Part shown: positions 37,268-46,765 of the stretch, piece by piece
Layout: every line of letters starts with the position of its first letter
How positions within the stretch are numbered: position 1 is the stretch's first letter
From: Allobacillus salarius
GTDB lineage: Bacteria; Bacillota; Bacilli; Bacillales; Alkalibacillaceae
Reading direction: 5' to 3'
NCBI RefSeq assembly: GCF_007559425.1
Contig: NZ_VMHE01000001.1
Coordinates: 62,001 to 126,000 of the forward strand
Length of the DNA: 64,000 nucleotides
The notes under the pieces: model-generated
Seen by the model: only the letters and a program-made list of their open reading frames with translations
What the model was told of the DNA's origin: nothing
Databases searched by the model: none
Program-made: the position numbers and the translations under genes

Positions 37268-38494
37268 TTAATCGTGCGGATTAACATACGCTGGGGCTTG
37301 AATTGGTTCACCAATTGGATATTGACCAATTTGCTCAAAACCGTCCATCGAAAAAACCACTTCATTAAAGCCGAAACTTTCTGCTGTTAACAGAATTGTT
37401 TCAACTGCAATGATACGACCTTGTTCGGTTTCATCATCTACATTTTCAATTGTAAGATATAATCGATCTTCTGTCTGATTGTCAACTTGAATTTTCCACT
37501 CACTTGGTATGGACGACATTGCCTCAGTATATTCATCCTCTTGTTTCATTCGTTGAAATGCGTCTTCAATGGATATAGATTCTGTAGATTCACCAGAAAA
37601 GTCAGGAGACTGTACATAATACGGTTCATCTATTTCAGTTAAATGAATGATTTTAAATGGTTGTTTATCTGTTGATTCCACTTCAAGTGGTTGGTCGATT
37701 TCTCCTATATGTGGAAGTGAAACGTTTTCTCCATTGGTATTCACCAATTTGATAGTATCCTCATTTAGCTCCGCAAAGTAAGCATTAATCGTTTGTAAAA
37801 GAAAATTCTCTATCGTTGAACCGCCAGGATATTCTTTTTGAAAACGATCCACATCAATTTGAATAACTGGCATTCCGCTAGAATCAATCTCTTTAAAAGA
37901 AAGATATTCATAAAGCTCATCGTTTATTGGGAAATCGTCCGGAATCACATCTTGAGCGTAATTAAAAGCTTCATATGGGTCAGCTACTTGCTGCTCAAAG
38001 GTAATAGGTATAAGTAATTGCAGTTGTTCATCCGGGAAGAAATACGTAACTAAATTTTCATTTGTTTCATCATTAGCATGAACTACACGTGTGAATGATG
38101 CATCTGTACTTTCTTCCACAAAATCTTCCTGATTAATTTCAGCACTTTCCATTGATTCCTCTTCTTGTTGTTCAACCGAACTTTCAGCTTGCTCATCATT
38201 CGCATACTGTTTCATATCTGTATTTGAATTGAATTCACTTAGCTCAACATCTGACCCCTCATCAAAAGTAGGTGCACCAACAGGGAGATATTTCGCAGAC
38301 AATAACATAACCAAAAACAAAGCCGCAACACTAGCTAATACCGGGTATAACTTTGTTTTCTTTTTACTTCGTCTTTTAGTTTTAGTCAGTTCTTCATCAA
38401 TATTTTTATAATAATATTCACTTGATTGCTCATCTTTTATATCAGGCATATGGCCAAGCAATTTTTCTATTTCTTTTTCATCAAATTTACTCAT
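37268..38494 (-). CDS. rsiX: Anti-sigma factor RsiX-like
   Basis: A 408-residue protein with a cytosolic N-terminus (about 1-45), one membrane span (about 46-65), and a large acidic outer domain. It starts 4 bases inside the end of sigX, the usual sigX-rsiX pair, so it is the anti-sigma factor that holds SigX at the membrane. The outer part is full of Glu and Asp (about residues 80-130), and no HCC zinc motif is seen, as for B. subtilis RsiX. Confidence 0.87.
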   Translation of the reverse strand: MSKFDEKEIEKLLGHMPDIKDEQSSEYYYKNIDEELTKTKRRSKKKTKLYPVLASVAALFLVMLLSAKYLPVGAPTFDEGSDVELSEFNSNTDMKQYANDEQAESSVEQQEEESMESAEINQEDFVEESTDASFTRVVHANDETNENLVTYFFPDEQLQLLIPITFEQQVADPYEAFNYAQDVIPDDFPINDELYEYLSFKEIDSSGMPVIQIDVDRFQKEYPGGSTIENFLLQTINAYFAELNEDTIKLVNTNGENVSLPHIGEIDQPLEVESTDKQPFKIIHLTEIDEPYYVQSPDFSGESTESISIEDAFQRMKQEDEYTEAMSSIPSEWKIQVDNQTEDRLYLTIENVDDETEQGRIIAVETILLTAESFGFNEVVFSMDGFEQIGQYPIGEPIQAPAYVNPHD

Positions 38495-39021
38495 CCGCTA
38501 TGCCCTCCTTCTACTTCATTCATTCTTCTCGTCAAGAACTTAATGGCACGATGTTGGGTGGTTTTTACTTTACTAACTGTCCAATTTAAGACTTCTGCAG
38601 TTTCTTGAATCGATAACTCCTGTATGTAACGTAAAATCACAACAACACGCTGATCTTCCGTACAATCATCAAGACAACGATAGAGTAACTGAATTTGTTC
38701 ATTTTTTTCAGCGATTTCATCCGGTAAAGGCTGGACATCGCTTAGCTGGTCATTATTTTCATGCCAATCATAATAGTCAGCTGATTGTTTTTTACGTCGT
38801 TCTTCTTTGCGAAAAAAATCAATGGTAACATGACGTGCAATTGAAAACATCCAAGTCTTCGGACTGCTCTCACCTTTAAATGTTTCATAAGATTTGAATA
38901 CTTTGATATACACTTCTTGAACTAAATCTTCAGCTGTAGAACGGTTTTTCACCATATAATAAATAAATTGATATAAATCTTGATGATAACGGTCGTAGAG
39001 GTCCTGAAAGATGGATTTCAT
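38491..39021 (-). CDS. sigX: ECF RNA polymerase sigma factor SigX
   Basis: A 176-residue ECF sigma factor with region 2 (TAEDLVQEVYIKVFKSYETF) and region 4 (QELSIQETAEVLNWTVSKVKTTQHRA helix-turn-helix). In B. subtilis SigX controls cell-envelope genes and resistance to cationic peptides. The ATG has GGAGGGCG upstream. Position between resE and rsiX, and a SigX-type promoter in front of the gene, support the assignment. Confidence 0.92.
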   Translation of the reverse strand: MKSIFQDLYDRYHQDLYQFIYYMVKNRSTAEDLVQEVYIKVFKSYETFKGESSPKTWMFSIARHVTIDFFRKEERRKKQSADYYDWHENNDQLSDVQPLPDEIAEKNEQIQLLYRCLDDCTEDQRVVVILRYIQELSIQETAEVLNWTVSKVKTTQHRAIKFLTRRMNEVEGGHSG

Positions 39022-39045
39022 GCTCGCCCTCCATTCATATTATTT

Positions 39046-39071
39046 GTCGGGTAAAGATAAAAATAGTTACA
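39046..39071 (-). promoter_or_regulatory. SigX-type autoregulatory promoter
   Basis: TGTAAC and CGAC separated by 16 bases, the known SigX signature, 25 bases upstream of the sigX start, so SigX probably transcribes its own operon. Confidence 0.65.
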
Positions 39072-39123
39072 ACTTTAATCATTTTACCACAAAATAAATA
39101 GTCGGTTTCTTCATATATACACA

Positions 39124-39166
39124 ATAAAACAGCCTTAGAGAATAAAAATATTCTCAGGCTGTTTTC
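39124..39166 (-). terminator. Terminator after resE
   Basis: A stem of about 17 bp (AAAACAGCC...TATTCTC with GAGAATA...GGCTGTTTT, with one bulge) just downstream of the resE stop on the minus strand. It separates res from sigX. Confidence 0.85.
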
Positions 39167-39167
39167 A

Positions 39168-40943
39168 TCATGAATAATCTTTATGTGGGTTTTTTGGTAG
39201 AGTAATTGTAAATTTAGTACCTTCATTTACATGACTTTGAACAGAAATCCGACCTTTATGTGCTTCTACGATATGTTTAGCAATCGAAAGTCCAAGACCA
39301 GTTCCTTTGACTTCTTTTTTCCTTGTCCGAGCTTTGTCACTTTTGTAAAATCGTTCAAATATAAATGGTACGTCTTCTTCAGGAATTCCAGATCCTTCAT
39401 CTTTTACATAAATGACGAATTCATTTATTAGTTCATCGAGTGTAATTGTTATCGAATCACCGCTCGTTGAATGGCGAATGGCATTATCAATCAAGTTCGT
39501 TAATACTTGTTCCATTCGATCGGGATCTAAAAACACTAATTCTGTTTGATTATTTAAAGAAACATCAACATGAATGTTTTGATCATCGGCAACCGTTCGG
39601 AACTTTTTCGCTACTCGATTGATGAAGCCGCTAATATCGACTTTTTCAATATTTAATTGAATGTGTCCAGCTTCCATGCGAGCTAGGTCTAGTAATTCGT
39701 TAACTAAACGACTCATCCGGAGTGATTCATCATAAATAATTTGGGCCAGCTCACGTTTTTCTTCATTGGAAGCAGCGATGTCATCCACAATTGCTTCTGA
39801 ATAGCCTTGCATTAAAGAAATCGGCGTTCGAAGTTCATGTGAGACGTTAGCTAGAAAGTCTTTACGAAGTTTATCCGTTTGCCGTTCTTCTGTCATATCT
39901 CTTAATATCGCTACAACCCCTCTAATGACTCCGTTCGTGTATAATGGCGTCAGAAGTAAAACGTAGGTTCTGCCTTGGACAGAGATTTCGGAAATGCTCT
40001 CTTGCTCTTTATTTAGAACATCTTCAAAATATCCCTTCAACTCGGATGGCAATTTATTCATCGTATCATCGAATTGATAGCCTAATTGTTCCAAAACGGA
40101 TTTTGCTGGTGGATTCATTACCATAATTTCACACTTTTTATTAATGGTGATGACACCGTCAGCCATTGATTTCAATATACTTGATAAATGAGATTTTTCC
40201 TGGTTCAACGCAGATATGTGATCATTTAATTGTCGGCGCATTCGATTAAATGAGATAGCTAACTCACCAATCTCATCATGCGTTAACACAGGTACCTTTG
40301 TATAAAATTCACCGCGAGAGAGTTCTCCTGCTGCTTTTCTCATTTTTATTAACGGTGCAGTAATTCTAGTTGATAAGAAAAAGGCAAAAATTGTCGTCAA
40401 AATGATTGAAATTGATGCAGCGATTAAAATAATTCGAGTTGTTTTCGTAGTCGTTTCTTCAATCGCTTCAAGTGATTGATAAGCATAAATGGCACCCGTA
40501 CTTCCCTCTAATTCAAAAGGAATTCCAACGACAACTATTTTTGCTTCTGAGTTGGATAAAGGTTCTATCTTCATGACTTCTTCTTTATTTGTTATTGTTT
40601 GGTTTAAATCTGTATTTGTTAAAAACCAAGTTGGATCTACCTCAGGTAATGGGTTTGTCTCAGAATTGTCATTCATCCAATACTCATGTTCACTATAAAA
40701 AATAGTTACACGAGTCGTCGGAGCGGTAACTTCATTGATTGTTTCAATCTCTAAACCATCATTACCGTGACTTTCAATAAGTGTTGCTACACTTTCAGCT
40801 TGGTTCAGCAAATTTTTTTCTGCTTCTTCAACGTAGTAATTCTCAAAGAATTCTAGTAGAAGTACAGTCAAGATGAATAGAACAAAGGCCACCATTAAAA
40901 TAATGGTGAACCATAATTTGAATACTACACTACGCCAAAACAT
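39168..40943 (-). CDS. resE: Sensor histidine kinase ResE
   Basis: A 591-residue kinase that phosphorylates ResD under oxygen limitation or nitric oxide. Order: two membrane spans (about 10-30 and 168-190) enclosing an outer sensor part, HAMP (about 190-245), PAS (about 250-340), HisKA with the phospho-acceptor in NVSHELRTP, and HATPase_c with the N, G1 and G2 boxes (NAIRHS, DEGSGIP, GTGLGLSI). It overlaps resD by one base. Confidence 0.96.
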   Translation of the reverse strand: MFWRSVVFKLWFTIILMVAFVLFILTVLLLEFFENYYVEEAEKNLLNQAESVATLIESHGNDGLEIETINEVTAPTTRVTIFYSEHEYWMNDNSETNPLPEVDPTWFLTNTDLNQTITNKEEVMKIEPLSNSEAKIVVVGIPFELEGSTGAIYAYQSLEAIEETTTKTTRIILIAASISIILTTIFAFFLSTRITAPLIKMRKAAGELSRGEFYTKVPVLTHDEIGELAISFNRMRRQLNDHISALNQEKSHLSSILKSMADGVITINKKCEIMVMNPPAKSVLEQLGYQFDDTMNKLPSELKGYFEDVLNKEQESISEISVQGRTYVLLLTPLYTNGVIRGVVAILRDMTEERQTDKLRKDFLANVSHELRTPISLMQGYSEAIVDDIAASNEEKRELAQIIYDESLRMSRLVNELLDLARMEAGHIQLNIEKVDISGFINRVAKKFRTVADDQNIHVDVSLNNQTELVFLDPDRMEQVLTNLIDNAIRHSTSGDSITITLDELINEFVIYVKDEGSGIPEEDVPFIFERFYKSDKARTRKKEVKGTGLGLSIAKHIVEAHKGRISVQSHVNEGTKFTITLPKNPHKDYS

Positions 40944-41659
40944 TATAAGTCTTTAACCTCGAACTTATATCCGACTCCCCAAACTGTTACAATCATCTTG
41001 GCAGCTTCTTCTGATACACGATTTAATTTCTCGCGTAGGCGTTTGACATGGGTATCTACTGTTCGTAGATCACCGAAGAACTCATATTCCCAAACTTCTT
41101 TTAACAACTCTTCGCGGTCAAATACTTTATCCGGTGTTTTAGCTAAATAATAAAGCAGCTCATATTCTTTCGGTGTTAAGTTAACTTCAGTGTCTTCTAC
41201 CATCACTCGATGGGCATCTTTATCAATGCTCAAATGTGGAAACACTAGAACATCGTTTGTCTCAGGTGAAGTTTCCAAATACTTCGTAGCAGAAGAACGT
41301 CTTAATAGAGCTTTCACACGAAGAACGACTTCTCTAGGACTGAATGGTTTTACGATATAATCGTCTGCACCAACCTCAAAACCTTGCACACGATTACCTT
41401 CTTCCCCTTTAGCCGTCAACATAATTACTGGAGTAGCTTTTCGCTCACGAAGCTTTTCACATACCTCTTCACCGCTCATACCTGGTAGCATCAAATCCAG
41501 TAAAATTAAATCATAATCGTTATCTAATGCCATTTGGAGAGCATCCTCTCCATTTTCTACTTCTTCCAGCGTATAACCTTCACGAGATAAATAAAGGTTT
41601 AGAAGACGACGGATTCGCTCTTCGTCTTCTACAATTAAAATTTTACCTTCTTCTGACAT
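40943..41659 (-). CDS. resD: Response regulator ResD
   Basis: A 238-residue OmpR-type regulator. The receiver domain has the acidic pair EDEE, the phospho-acceptor in LILLDLMLPG (about Asp55), TAKGEEG and IVKPFS; the winged-helix output domain follows. It turns on res, qcr, hmp and nitrate/fermentation genes. The ATG at 41659 has GGAG nine bases upstream. Follows resC in the res operon. Confidence 0.97.
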   Translation of the reverse strand: MSEEGKILIVEDEERIRRLLNLYLSREGYTLEEVENGEDALQMALDNDYDLILLDLMLPGMSGEEVCEKLRERKATPVIMLTAKGEEGNRVQGFEVGADDYIVKPFSPREVVLRVKALLRRSSATKYLETSPETNDVLVFPHLSIDKDAHRVMVEDTEVNLTPKEYELLYYLAKTPDKVFDREELLKEVWEYEFFGDLRTVDTHVKRLREKLNRVSEEAAKMIVTVWGVGYKFEVKDL

Positions 41660-41687
41660 CACGCATTACTCCTTCTTCATCAATATA

Positions 41688-42875
41688 TTAAGCATAAGAA
41701 TGTAAGCCGGAAATGACCAAGTTGACCACGATCAAGTTAAACATGATGATGGCAAATCCGATTACCGCTAGCCATGCAGACTTTTTACCATGCCATCCAC
41801 GCGCGAGTCTTAGATGTAAGAAGGCTGCATAGAATAACCACGTAATAAGCGCCCAGACTTCTTTCGGGTCCCAGCCCCAAAAACGTCCCCAAGCCTCTTG
41901 GGCCCAGATTGCCGCAAAAATCAATCCACCTAATGTGAATAATGGGAAACCGATTGCTATGGCACGATAAAGAATGTCGTCTACAACGTCAGGATTTACT
42001 TTGCCAAATTTATTCTGCAAGTATGCGCCTATTCGTTTACGTGTCAATAATCGTAACAATCCATATAAAACGAGACCAGTCAATAATGACCAAATTAACG
42101 AGTTAAATTTACGAGCAGCTTCCGCTCCGTTTAGAAAGCTTGGCGCTTCTATACCAGTGTAAAAATGATCAGTTGTTGCCAGTTCTGAGTCAGTCGGACC
42201 AATTAACGCAGGCAATGTGTAAGAAATCTCGTTATAATCTCCATTCTCTGGTAAATTAAACACTGCTTCGTAATCGGCAGCACCGAATGAAAATGATAAT
42301 ACAACGAATGCTATAACTGAAACGACGAAGTACATAATCAGTTCTAAATAAGAAGTTTCTTTGCTACGTACCTCTTGGTTTACTTTCACAATCAAGTATA
42401 ACAATCCAGCAACAAAGCTAATTGATAATATAGCTTGTGCCAATGCAACAGTCGTTACGTGAATGTATAACCAATTCGACTGTAACGAGTCAACTAATGG
42501 GGTGACTTCAGTTGGGAAGACGCTTCCGTATCCAATTAATACGATCGCAATCGGGAGTGCCACAATCCCCATGATCGAATAACGATAAATAAAATGAATT
42601 AATAAAAAGGCAAATATTAAACACATGCTGAAGAAATAGATGAATTCAAACATATTACTAACTGGAATATGTCCTGCTTCCATCCATCTGAAAATAAATG
42701 AAGCGACTTGTGCAATGAAACCAATGATGGTTAATATGATTCCAATTGTCGTCAGTTTTGATTTTTGTCGTTCATCTCTTTTCTTACCTAAGATTGCACC
42801 AAAGAATACTACTGCAATCAAATAGATAAAAAAGGAAATAGATAATAGACTACTACTTATTTCATAAAAATCCAT
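41688..42875 (-). CDS. resC: Cytochrome c biogenesis protein ResC (CcsA type)
   Basis: A 395-residue membrane protein of the CcsA family with many spans. The tryptophan-rich haem-binding WAQEAWGRFWGWDPKEVW is seen near the C-terminus, flanked by histidines. It works with ResB in system II to bring haem to apocytochromes c such as QcrC on the outer side of the membrane. Confidence 0.96.
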   Translation of the reverse strand: MDFYEISSSLLSISFFIYLIAVVFFGAILGKKRDERQKSKLTTIGIILTIIGFIAQVASFIFRWMEAGHIPVSNMFEFIYFFSMCLIFAFLLIHFIYRYSIMGIVALPIAIVLIGYGSVFPTEVTPLVDSLQSNWLYIHVTTVALAQAILSISFVAGLLYLIVKVNQEVRSKETSYLELIMYFVVSVIAFVVLSFSFGAADYEAVFNLPENGDYNEISYTLPALIGPTDSELATTDHFYTGIEAPSFLNGAEAARKFNSLIWSLLTGLVLYGLLRLLTRKRIGAYLQNKFGKVNPDVVDDILYRAIAIGFPLFTLGGLIFAAIWAQEAWGRFWGWDPKEVWALITWLFYAAFLHLRLARGWHGKKSAWLAVIGFAIIMFNLIVVNLVISGLHSYA

Positions 42876-42900
42876 GAGAGGACCTCCTCTATTGAGTCAA

Positions 42901-44538
42901 TTACTTCAATTCACTTTGGTCTTTAAATTCATTAAACTCAGTTCCTTCAAAAATTTCGTCGAGTTCTTTCTTCATACCGAACCAGTTTTTGTTCGTATGT
43001 GAACCGACAAGATATTCATTTTCTGTCGGATGTATCCAAATTCTACGGTGATACCAATATAATCCCTGAACTACACCGATCATGAAAATAATTGCACCAA
43101 TCAAAAAGAATGGTAAACTGTAATCTTTCTTAACGGTTAATCCAGACGCTGATCGTTTTTCAATATCCGTAACGGACATAGTTAGTGTGCTCTCGTCTGA
43201 AAGACTGATAATATCTTCCCCTAAATAAAAGAATCGGTCACCTTCTTCTTCTCCTTCATTCAGAACCGAGAAAATAATTCCGGGATTTCTCGGGAACTTT
43301 GAAAAAGATGAAGGACCTTTATCAGTGAACTCTAACTGTGGATAGTAATCATCCACTCTAACGATCATACCATTGTCTAATTCAATTTGATAAGGTGCTT
43401 CATCAGTATCGAAAGTGAATTTACCTAATTCTTGATCGTTTTCTCCATTAATTTTAAAAGAGATTTGATCGTACTCGCTGTCCATTTGGTTACCTGCTTG
43501 GTACAGTGAATATCCATCAAACTGAATTGGATGATTTACACGAATTTGTCCACGCTTGATTTCTTCAAGTTCAGGTTCTTCACCGATGACCGTTTCGCCT
43601 TTGACTTTGTAGATGATCGCATCGGTTTGAAAGTCTTTTGGAATAGGTCCATTCGCGTTCTTTAATGCTTCACGGAAGCGTATGTCTTCATCTTCCTCTG
43701 CATCAAAGAAATCATAACTGAAATTTTCATTTTTGATATAATACTCTTGATTTGTACCTGGAATAACCCGCGTTTCTCCCTCACGAACCCATACATAGTC
43801 ATCCACGTGCATTACATCAAACATACGTAGAATCGCCGCAGTCAAGATAACGATTAAACCAATATGGTTGACATAGGGTCCCCACCGAGAAAAGCGGTTC
43901 TTCTCTGCAAATAGATGTCCGTCTTCTTCTTTAATCTTATATCTTTTTTTCTTCAATCTTTCTTTGATCGTCTGATAGTTTTCATCAGATAGTTTGTCCG
44001 TTGAACTGACAACCCTTTGACGTTTCACGAATGTTGGGTGACGTTTAATTTTTTGATTCTTTAATGCACGTCTTAACGGTATGTAGCGATCAAGACTACA
44101 AATAACAAGAGATATACCAATCATTGCTACTAAAATAATATACCACCAAGAATCATACATATTATGAAAACCTAGTTGATAAAAGATTTTTCCAGTCAGC
44201 CCGTATTCTGTCTCATAAAATTGAGAAGCTGGCAATGGTGAGTTTTTAAACGGCTCTTGTGGATAGATTGTTCCTAATGCTGAAAAAATTAGCGTAATTA
44301 CGATGAGCCACACACCGACTTTAACAGATGAAAAAAACGCCCACGTTTTATCTATAAATGTACGTTTGTAAGTTTTTGAACGACGGGCACTACCGTCATA
44401 ACGCATTTCAAGAACTCTTTGATCGTCATTTCCATCAAGGTGTTGGTTGCCTTTAATTGGCTTACCGCAAGCTTCACAAAGGACGGTACCTTCGTGATTA
44501 ATATGTCCACATTCACATTTTATCGTGTTCACACTCAT
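42901..44538 (-). CDS. resB: Cytochrome c biogenesis protein ResB (Ccs1 type)
   Basis: A 545-residue partner of ResC. The N-terminus is a small zinc-ribbon-like part with CECGH...CEACG (cysteines near residues 9-11 and 22-25), as in the B. subtilis protein. Then three membrane spans, a large outer domain, and a last span near residues 470-490. It carries haem to the export site with ResC. The gap to resA is 30 bases. Confidence 0.95.
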   Translation of the reverse strand: MSVNTIKCECGHINHEGTVLCEACGKPIKGNQHLDGNDDQRVLEMRYDGSARRSKTYKRTFIDKTWAFFSSVKVGVWLIVITLIFSALGTIYPQEPFKNSPLPASQFYETEYGLTGKIFYQLGFHNMYDSWWYIILVAMIGISLVICSLDRYIPLRRALKNQKIKRHPTFVKRQRVVSSTDKLSDENYQTIKERLKKKRYKIKEEDGHLFAEKNRFSRWGPYVNHIGLIVILTAAILRMFDVMHVDDYVWVREGETRVIPGTNQEYYIKNENFSYDFFDAEEDEDIRFREALKNANGPIPKDFQTDAIIYKVKGETVIGEEPELEEIKRGQIRVNHPIQFDGYSLYQAGNQMDSEYDQISFKINGENDQELGKFTFDTDEAPYQIELDNGMIVRVDDYYPQLEFTDKGPSSFSKFPRNPGIIFSVLNEGEEEGDRFFYLGEDIISLSDESTLTMSVTDIEKRSASGLTVKKDYSLPFFLIGAIIFMIGVVQGLYWYHRRIWIHPTENEYLVGSHTNKNWFGMKKELDEIFEGTEFNEFKDQSELK

Positions 44539-44568
44539 GTTTATCCCTCTTTAAGTCTACGTTTGATT

Positions 44569-45108
44569 TTAACTCGTTGGTAGAATTTCCTGTAGATACC
44601 CCTCTAATCGTTCCAATGTTAATGCGCCCTTAACGACTCGCTCAATGGTCCCATCTGGATTGACAAAAAATGACGTCGGTAACGGAACGATGTCATACGC
44701 TTCCATTACTGCTCCATTCTTGTCATGAACACTTGGAAAACTTAATCCTAGTTTATTATAGAAATTATTAATGACAAACTCATTTGAATCAACACTGATG
44801 GCAACAATTTCAATCCCTTTATCCTTATACTCTTGATAAAGTTCATCCATGTATGGCATCTCTTCTTTACACGGTTCGCAATAAGTTGCCCAGAAGTTCA
44901 ACATAACACCTTTTCCTTCAAGGTCTTTTAATTCAATCGTCTCTCCCTCAGCGTCCAATCGTTTAAGCTTAAAATTTGGTGCTTCATCTCCCTCAGCTAC
45001 AACAGGTCGTTCATTTGAGAAGTTAACATATAAAACACCAATTAAAGTTAGAACCAGGATCGATAATATAACCGTCCGAATGATCAACCTCTTTTTCTTT
45101 TTATGCAC
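44569..45108 (-). CDS. resA: Thiol-disulfide oxidoreductase ResA
   Basis: A 179-residue membrane-anchored thioredoxin-like protein. One N-terminal anchor (about residues 10-28), then the thioredoxin fold with the active pair in YCEPCKEE. ResA reduces the CXXCH cysteines of apocytochrome c so that haem can be attached. A GTG start has a strong GAGGAGTGAG site. First gene of the res operon. Confidence 0.97.
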   Translation of the reverse strand: MHKKKKRLIIRTVILSILVLTLIGVLYVNFSNERPVVAEGDEAPNFKLKRLDAEGETIELKDLEGKGVMLNFWATYCEPCKEEMPYMDELYQEYKDKGIEIVAISVDSNEFVINNFYNKLGLSFPSVHDKNGAVMEAYDIVPLPTSFFVNPDGTIERVVKGALTLERLEGYLQEILPTS

Positions 45109-45132
45109 AGTATCTCACTCCTCTTGAGGGCC

Positions 45133-45141
45133 ATTATATCA
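45133..45141 (-). promoter_or_regulatory. Extended -10 promoter of resABCDE
   Basis: A perfect TATAAT with TGA before it lies about 25 bases before the resA GTG; no good -35 is present. Weak -35 with an extended -10 fits a promoter that needs an activator such as ResD, but no ResD site was confirmed. Confidence 0.5.
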
Positions 45142-45176
45142 CTAGAGTTGACGTCCCTTATTTCAACGTTTGAACA

Positions 45177-45926
45177 TTATTTAACATTTTGATTTGAGAG
45201 GGCAATTAATTGCTTCACCTCATGTGGTGTAAGCTTTCTATACTCTCCAGTTGGCAGGTTACCCAAACTCAAGTTACCAAACCGTTCGCGTCTCAACTTT
45301 TCCACCCGGTAACCAAGCGCTTCAAACATTCTACGCACTTGTCGATTCTTACCTTGGTGGAGCGTGAGTTCGACAATACTCTTTCCTTCCTTGCTCTCTT
45401 TACCTTTTTTGACATTACTATTTAAAATTCTTGCTTTAACACATTTTAATCTTTCACCTTGGTCGACAATTCCTTTTTTTAGTTTTGTAAGTTCTTCTTT
45501 TTCAATGATTCCATTGATTTTTGCTACGTACACTTTGTCCATTTGATACTTAGGATGTATAAGCCGTTGAGTAAATTCACCGTCGTTCGTGAGTAGAATT
45601 AACCCTGATGTATCGTAATCAAGCCGGCCAACAGGAAAAAGACGCTCTTCAATCTCATCCGATAGCAAATCAGTCACTACTTTCCTGTCTTTATCATCCT
45701 TCACGGCAGATATGACTCCGCGAGGTTTATGAAGCATATAATAAACAGGTTCCTCTTTTTCAAGTTCTACTTGATCTACTTCTACCCGATCAGAGGAAGA
45801 AACCTTTGTACCTAATTCTGTCACTATTTTTCCATTCACTTTGACGCGACCTTCTAAAATGTAATTTTCAGCCTTACGTCGGGAAGTAACCCCACTTTTT
45901 GCAATCACTTTTTGTAGTCGTTCCAT
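45177..45926 (-). CDS. rluB: 23S rRNA pseudouridine synthase B
   Basis: A 249-residue pseudouridine synthase with an N-terminal S4 RNA-binding domain and the catalytic domain; GRLDYDTSGLILLTNDG holds the catalytic aspartate. The start is taken at MERLQK (45926) with AGGTG eight bases upstream. In Bacillus it acts on helix 90-93 of 23S rRNA. It lies between spmB and resA as in B. subtilis (ypuL). Confidence 0.93.
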   Translation of the reverse strand: MERLQKVIAKSGVTSRRKAENYILEGRVKVNGKIVTELGTKVSSSDRVEVDQVELEKEEPVYYMLHKPRGVISAVKDDKDRKVVTDLLSDEIEERLFPVGRLDYDTSGLILLTNDGEFTQRLIHPKYQMDKVYVAKINGIIEKEELTKLKKGIVDQGERLKCVKARILNSNVKKGKESKEGKSIVELTLHQGKNRQVRRMFEALGYRVEKLRRERFGNLSLGNLPTGEYRKLTPHEVKQLIALSNQNVK

Positions 45927-45997
45927 ACCTATTTCACCTATTTTCTTCAATGTCTATGTGTATTTTAACATACGAGCATATTTACATACGACAAATA

Positions 45998-46027
45998 AGG
46001 GTTCATTGTCGAATAGTATCGAACCCT
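45998..46027 (-). terminator. Hairpin upstream of rluB (between rluB and repeat copy 1)
   Basis: The perfect 7-bp arms AGGGTTC / GAACCCT with a 16-base loop. It precedes the rluB start on the minus strand, so it would end transcripts from spmB and the repeat; no long T run follows, so it is weak. Confidence 0.4.
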
Positions 46028-46045
46028 CTACATAAAAAACATTAA

Positions 46046-46174
46046 AAATATACGGAGACTTCTGCGGGAGGAAAAGCCTAGGTGAGACCCCGCAGTGCGT
46101 AGCACGAGGAGGCTCAACAGCTGCCTGAGAAAAGCGGAGTATATTTCCGAAGCGAGTTTTTTCCGCATTACTAA
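46046..46174 (+). repeat. Structured intergenic repeat, copy 1 (short form)
   Basis: A GC-rich island in an AT-rich gap. Its ends carry AAATATACGG and GAGTATATTTCC, an inverted pair. The core 46077-46125 (CCTAGG to CTGCC) is repeated at 51014-51062 on the other strand with one mismatch. It contains a GTGCG..GCAC hairpin. A GGCTGGGA motif (reverse orientation, 46213-46222) lies beside it, as at the 20.4 kb repeat. It fills most of the 314-base gap between rluB and spmB and holds no gene. Confidence 0.8.
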
Positions 46175-46240
46175 ATTAGAATGTTCGTATCTGAGTCAAC
46201 TTTAAAGATTTTATCCCAGCCACTTAAAAAAATATACGCA

Positions 46241-46765
46241 TTAACTAAATAATATGTAACAAATAATTAGTGAAGCTGTAATCCCGATTAAATCAGCCAG
46301 TAACCCAACTTTCAACGCATCACCCATTTTTTTGATTTGGACAGCTCCAAAGTAAACAGTCAATACATACAATGTCGTATCCGTACTTCCTTGCATGGTA
46401 GAAGCTAATTTTCCTAAAAATGAATCTGGTCCTTCATTTTGGATAATATCTGTCGCAACACCGAGTGAAGCTGTGCCAGAAATTGGGCGAGTCAGCGCTA
46501 ATGGAACGATATCAGGAGGAATATGAAAAACAGCCAATACGGGCTCTAGTAAATGAACAAATGCATCCAATGCTCCTGATGCTCGAAAGATCGTAATGGA
46601 AACGAGCATACCTAATAAGAAAGGAAGCAATGAAACAGCCATTGCGACTCCTTCCTTGCCACCTTCAACAAACGCTTCATAAGTAGGTACTTTTTTATAT
46701 GTCCCATAAAGCAAAACCGATAAAATGAGGAGCGGAATAACCATGTTACTAAATTGAACAAGCAT
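46241..46765 (-). CDS. spmB: Spore maturation protein B
   Basis: A 174-residue membrane protein of the nucleoside-recognition (Gate) family with about five spans; it works with SpmA in spore core dehydration. The start ATG directly follows the spmA stop. The order dacB-spmA-spmB is as in B. subtilis and the three genes are one operon. Confidence 0.94.
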   Translation of the reverse strand: MLVQFSNMVIPLLILSVLLYGTYKKVPTYEAFVEGGKEGVAMAVSLLPFLLGMLVSITIFRASGALDAFVHLLEPVLAVFHIPPDIVPLALTRPISGTASLGVATDIIQNEGPDSFLGKLASTMQGSTDTTLYVLTVYFGAVQIKKMGDALKVGLLADLIGITASLIICYILFS

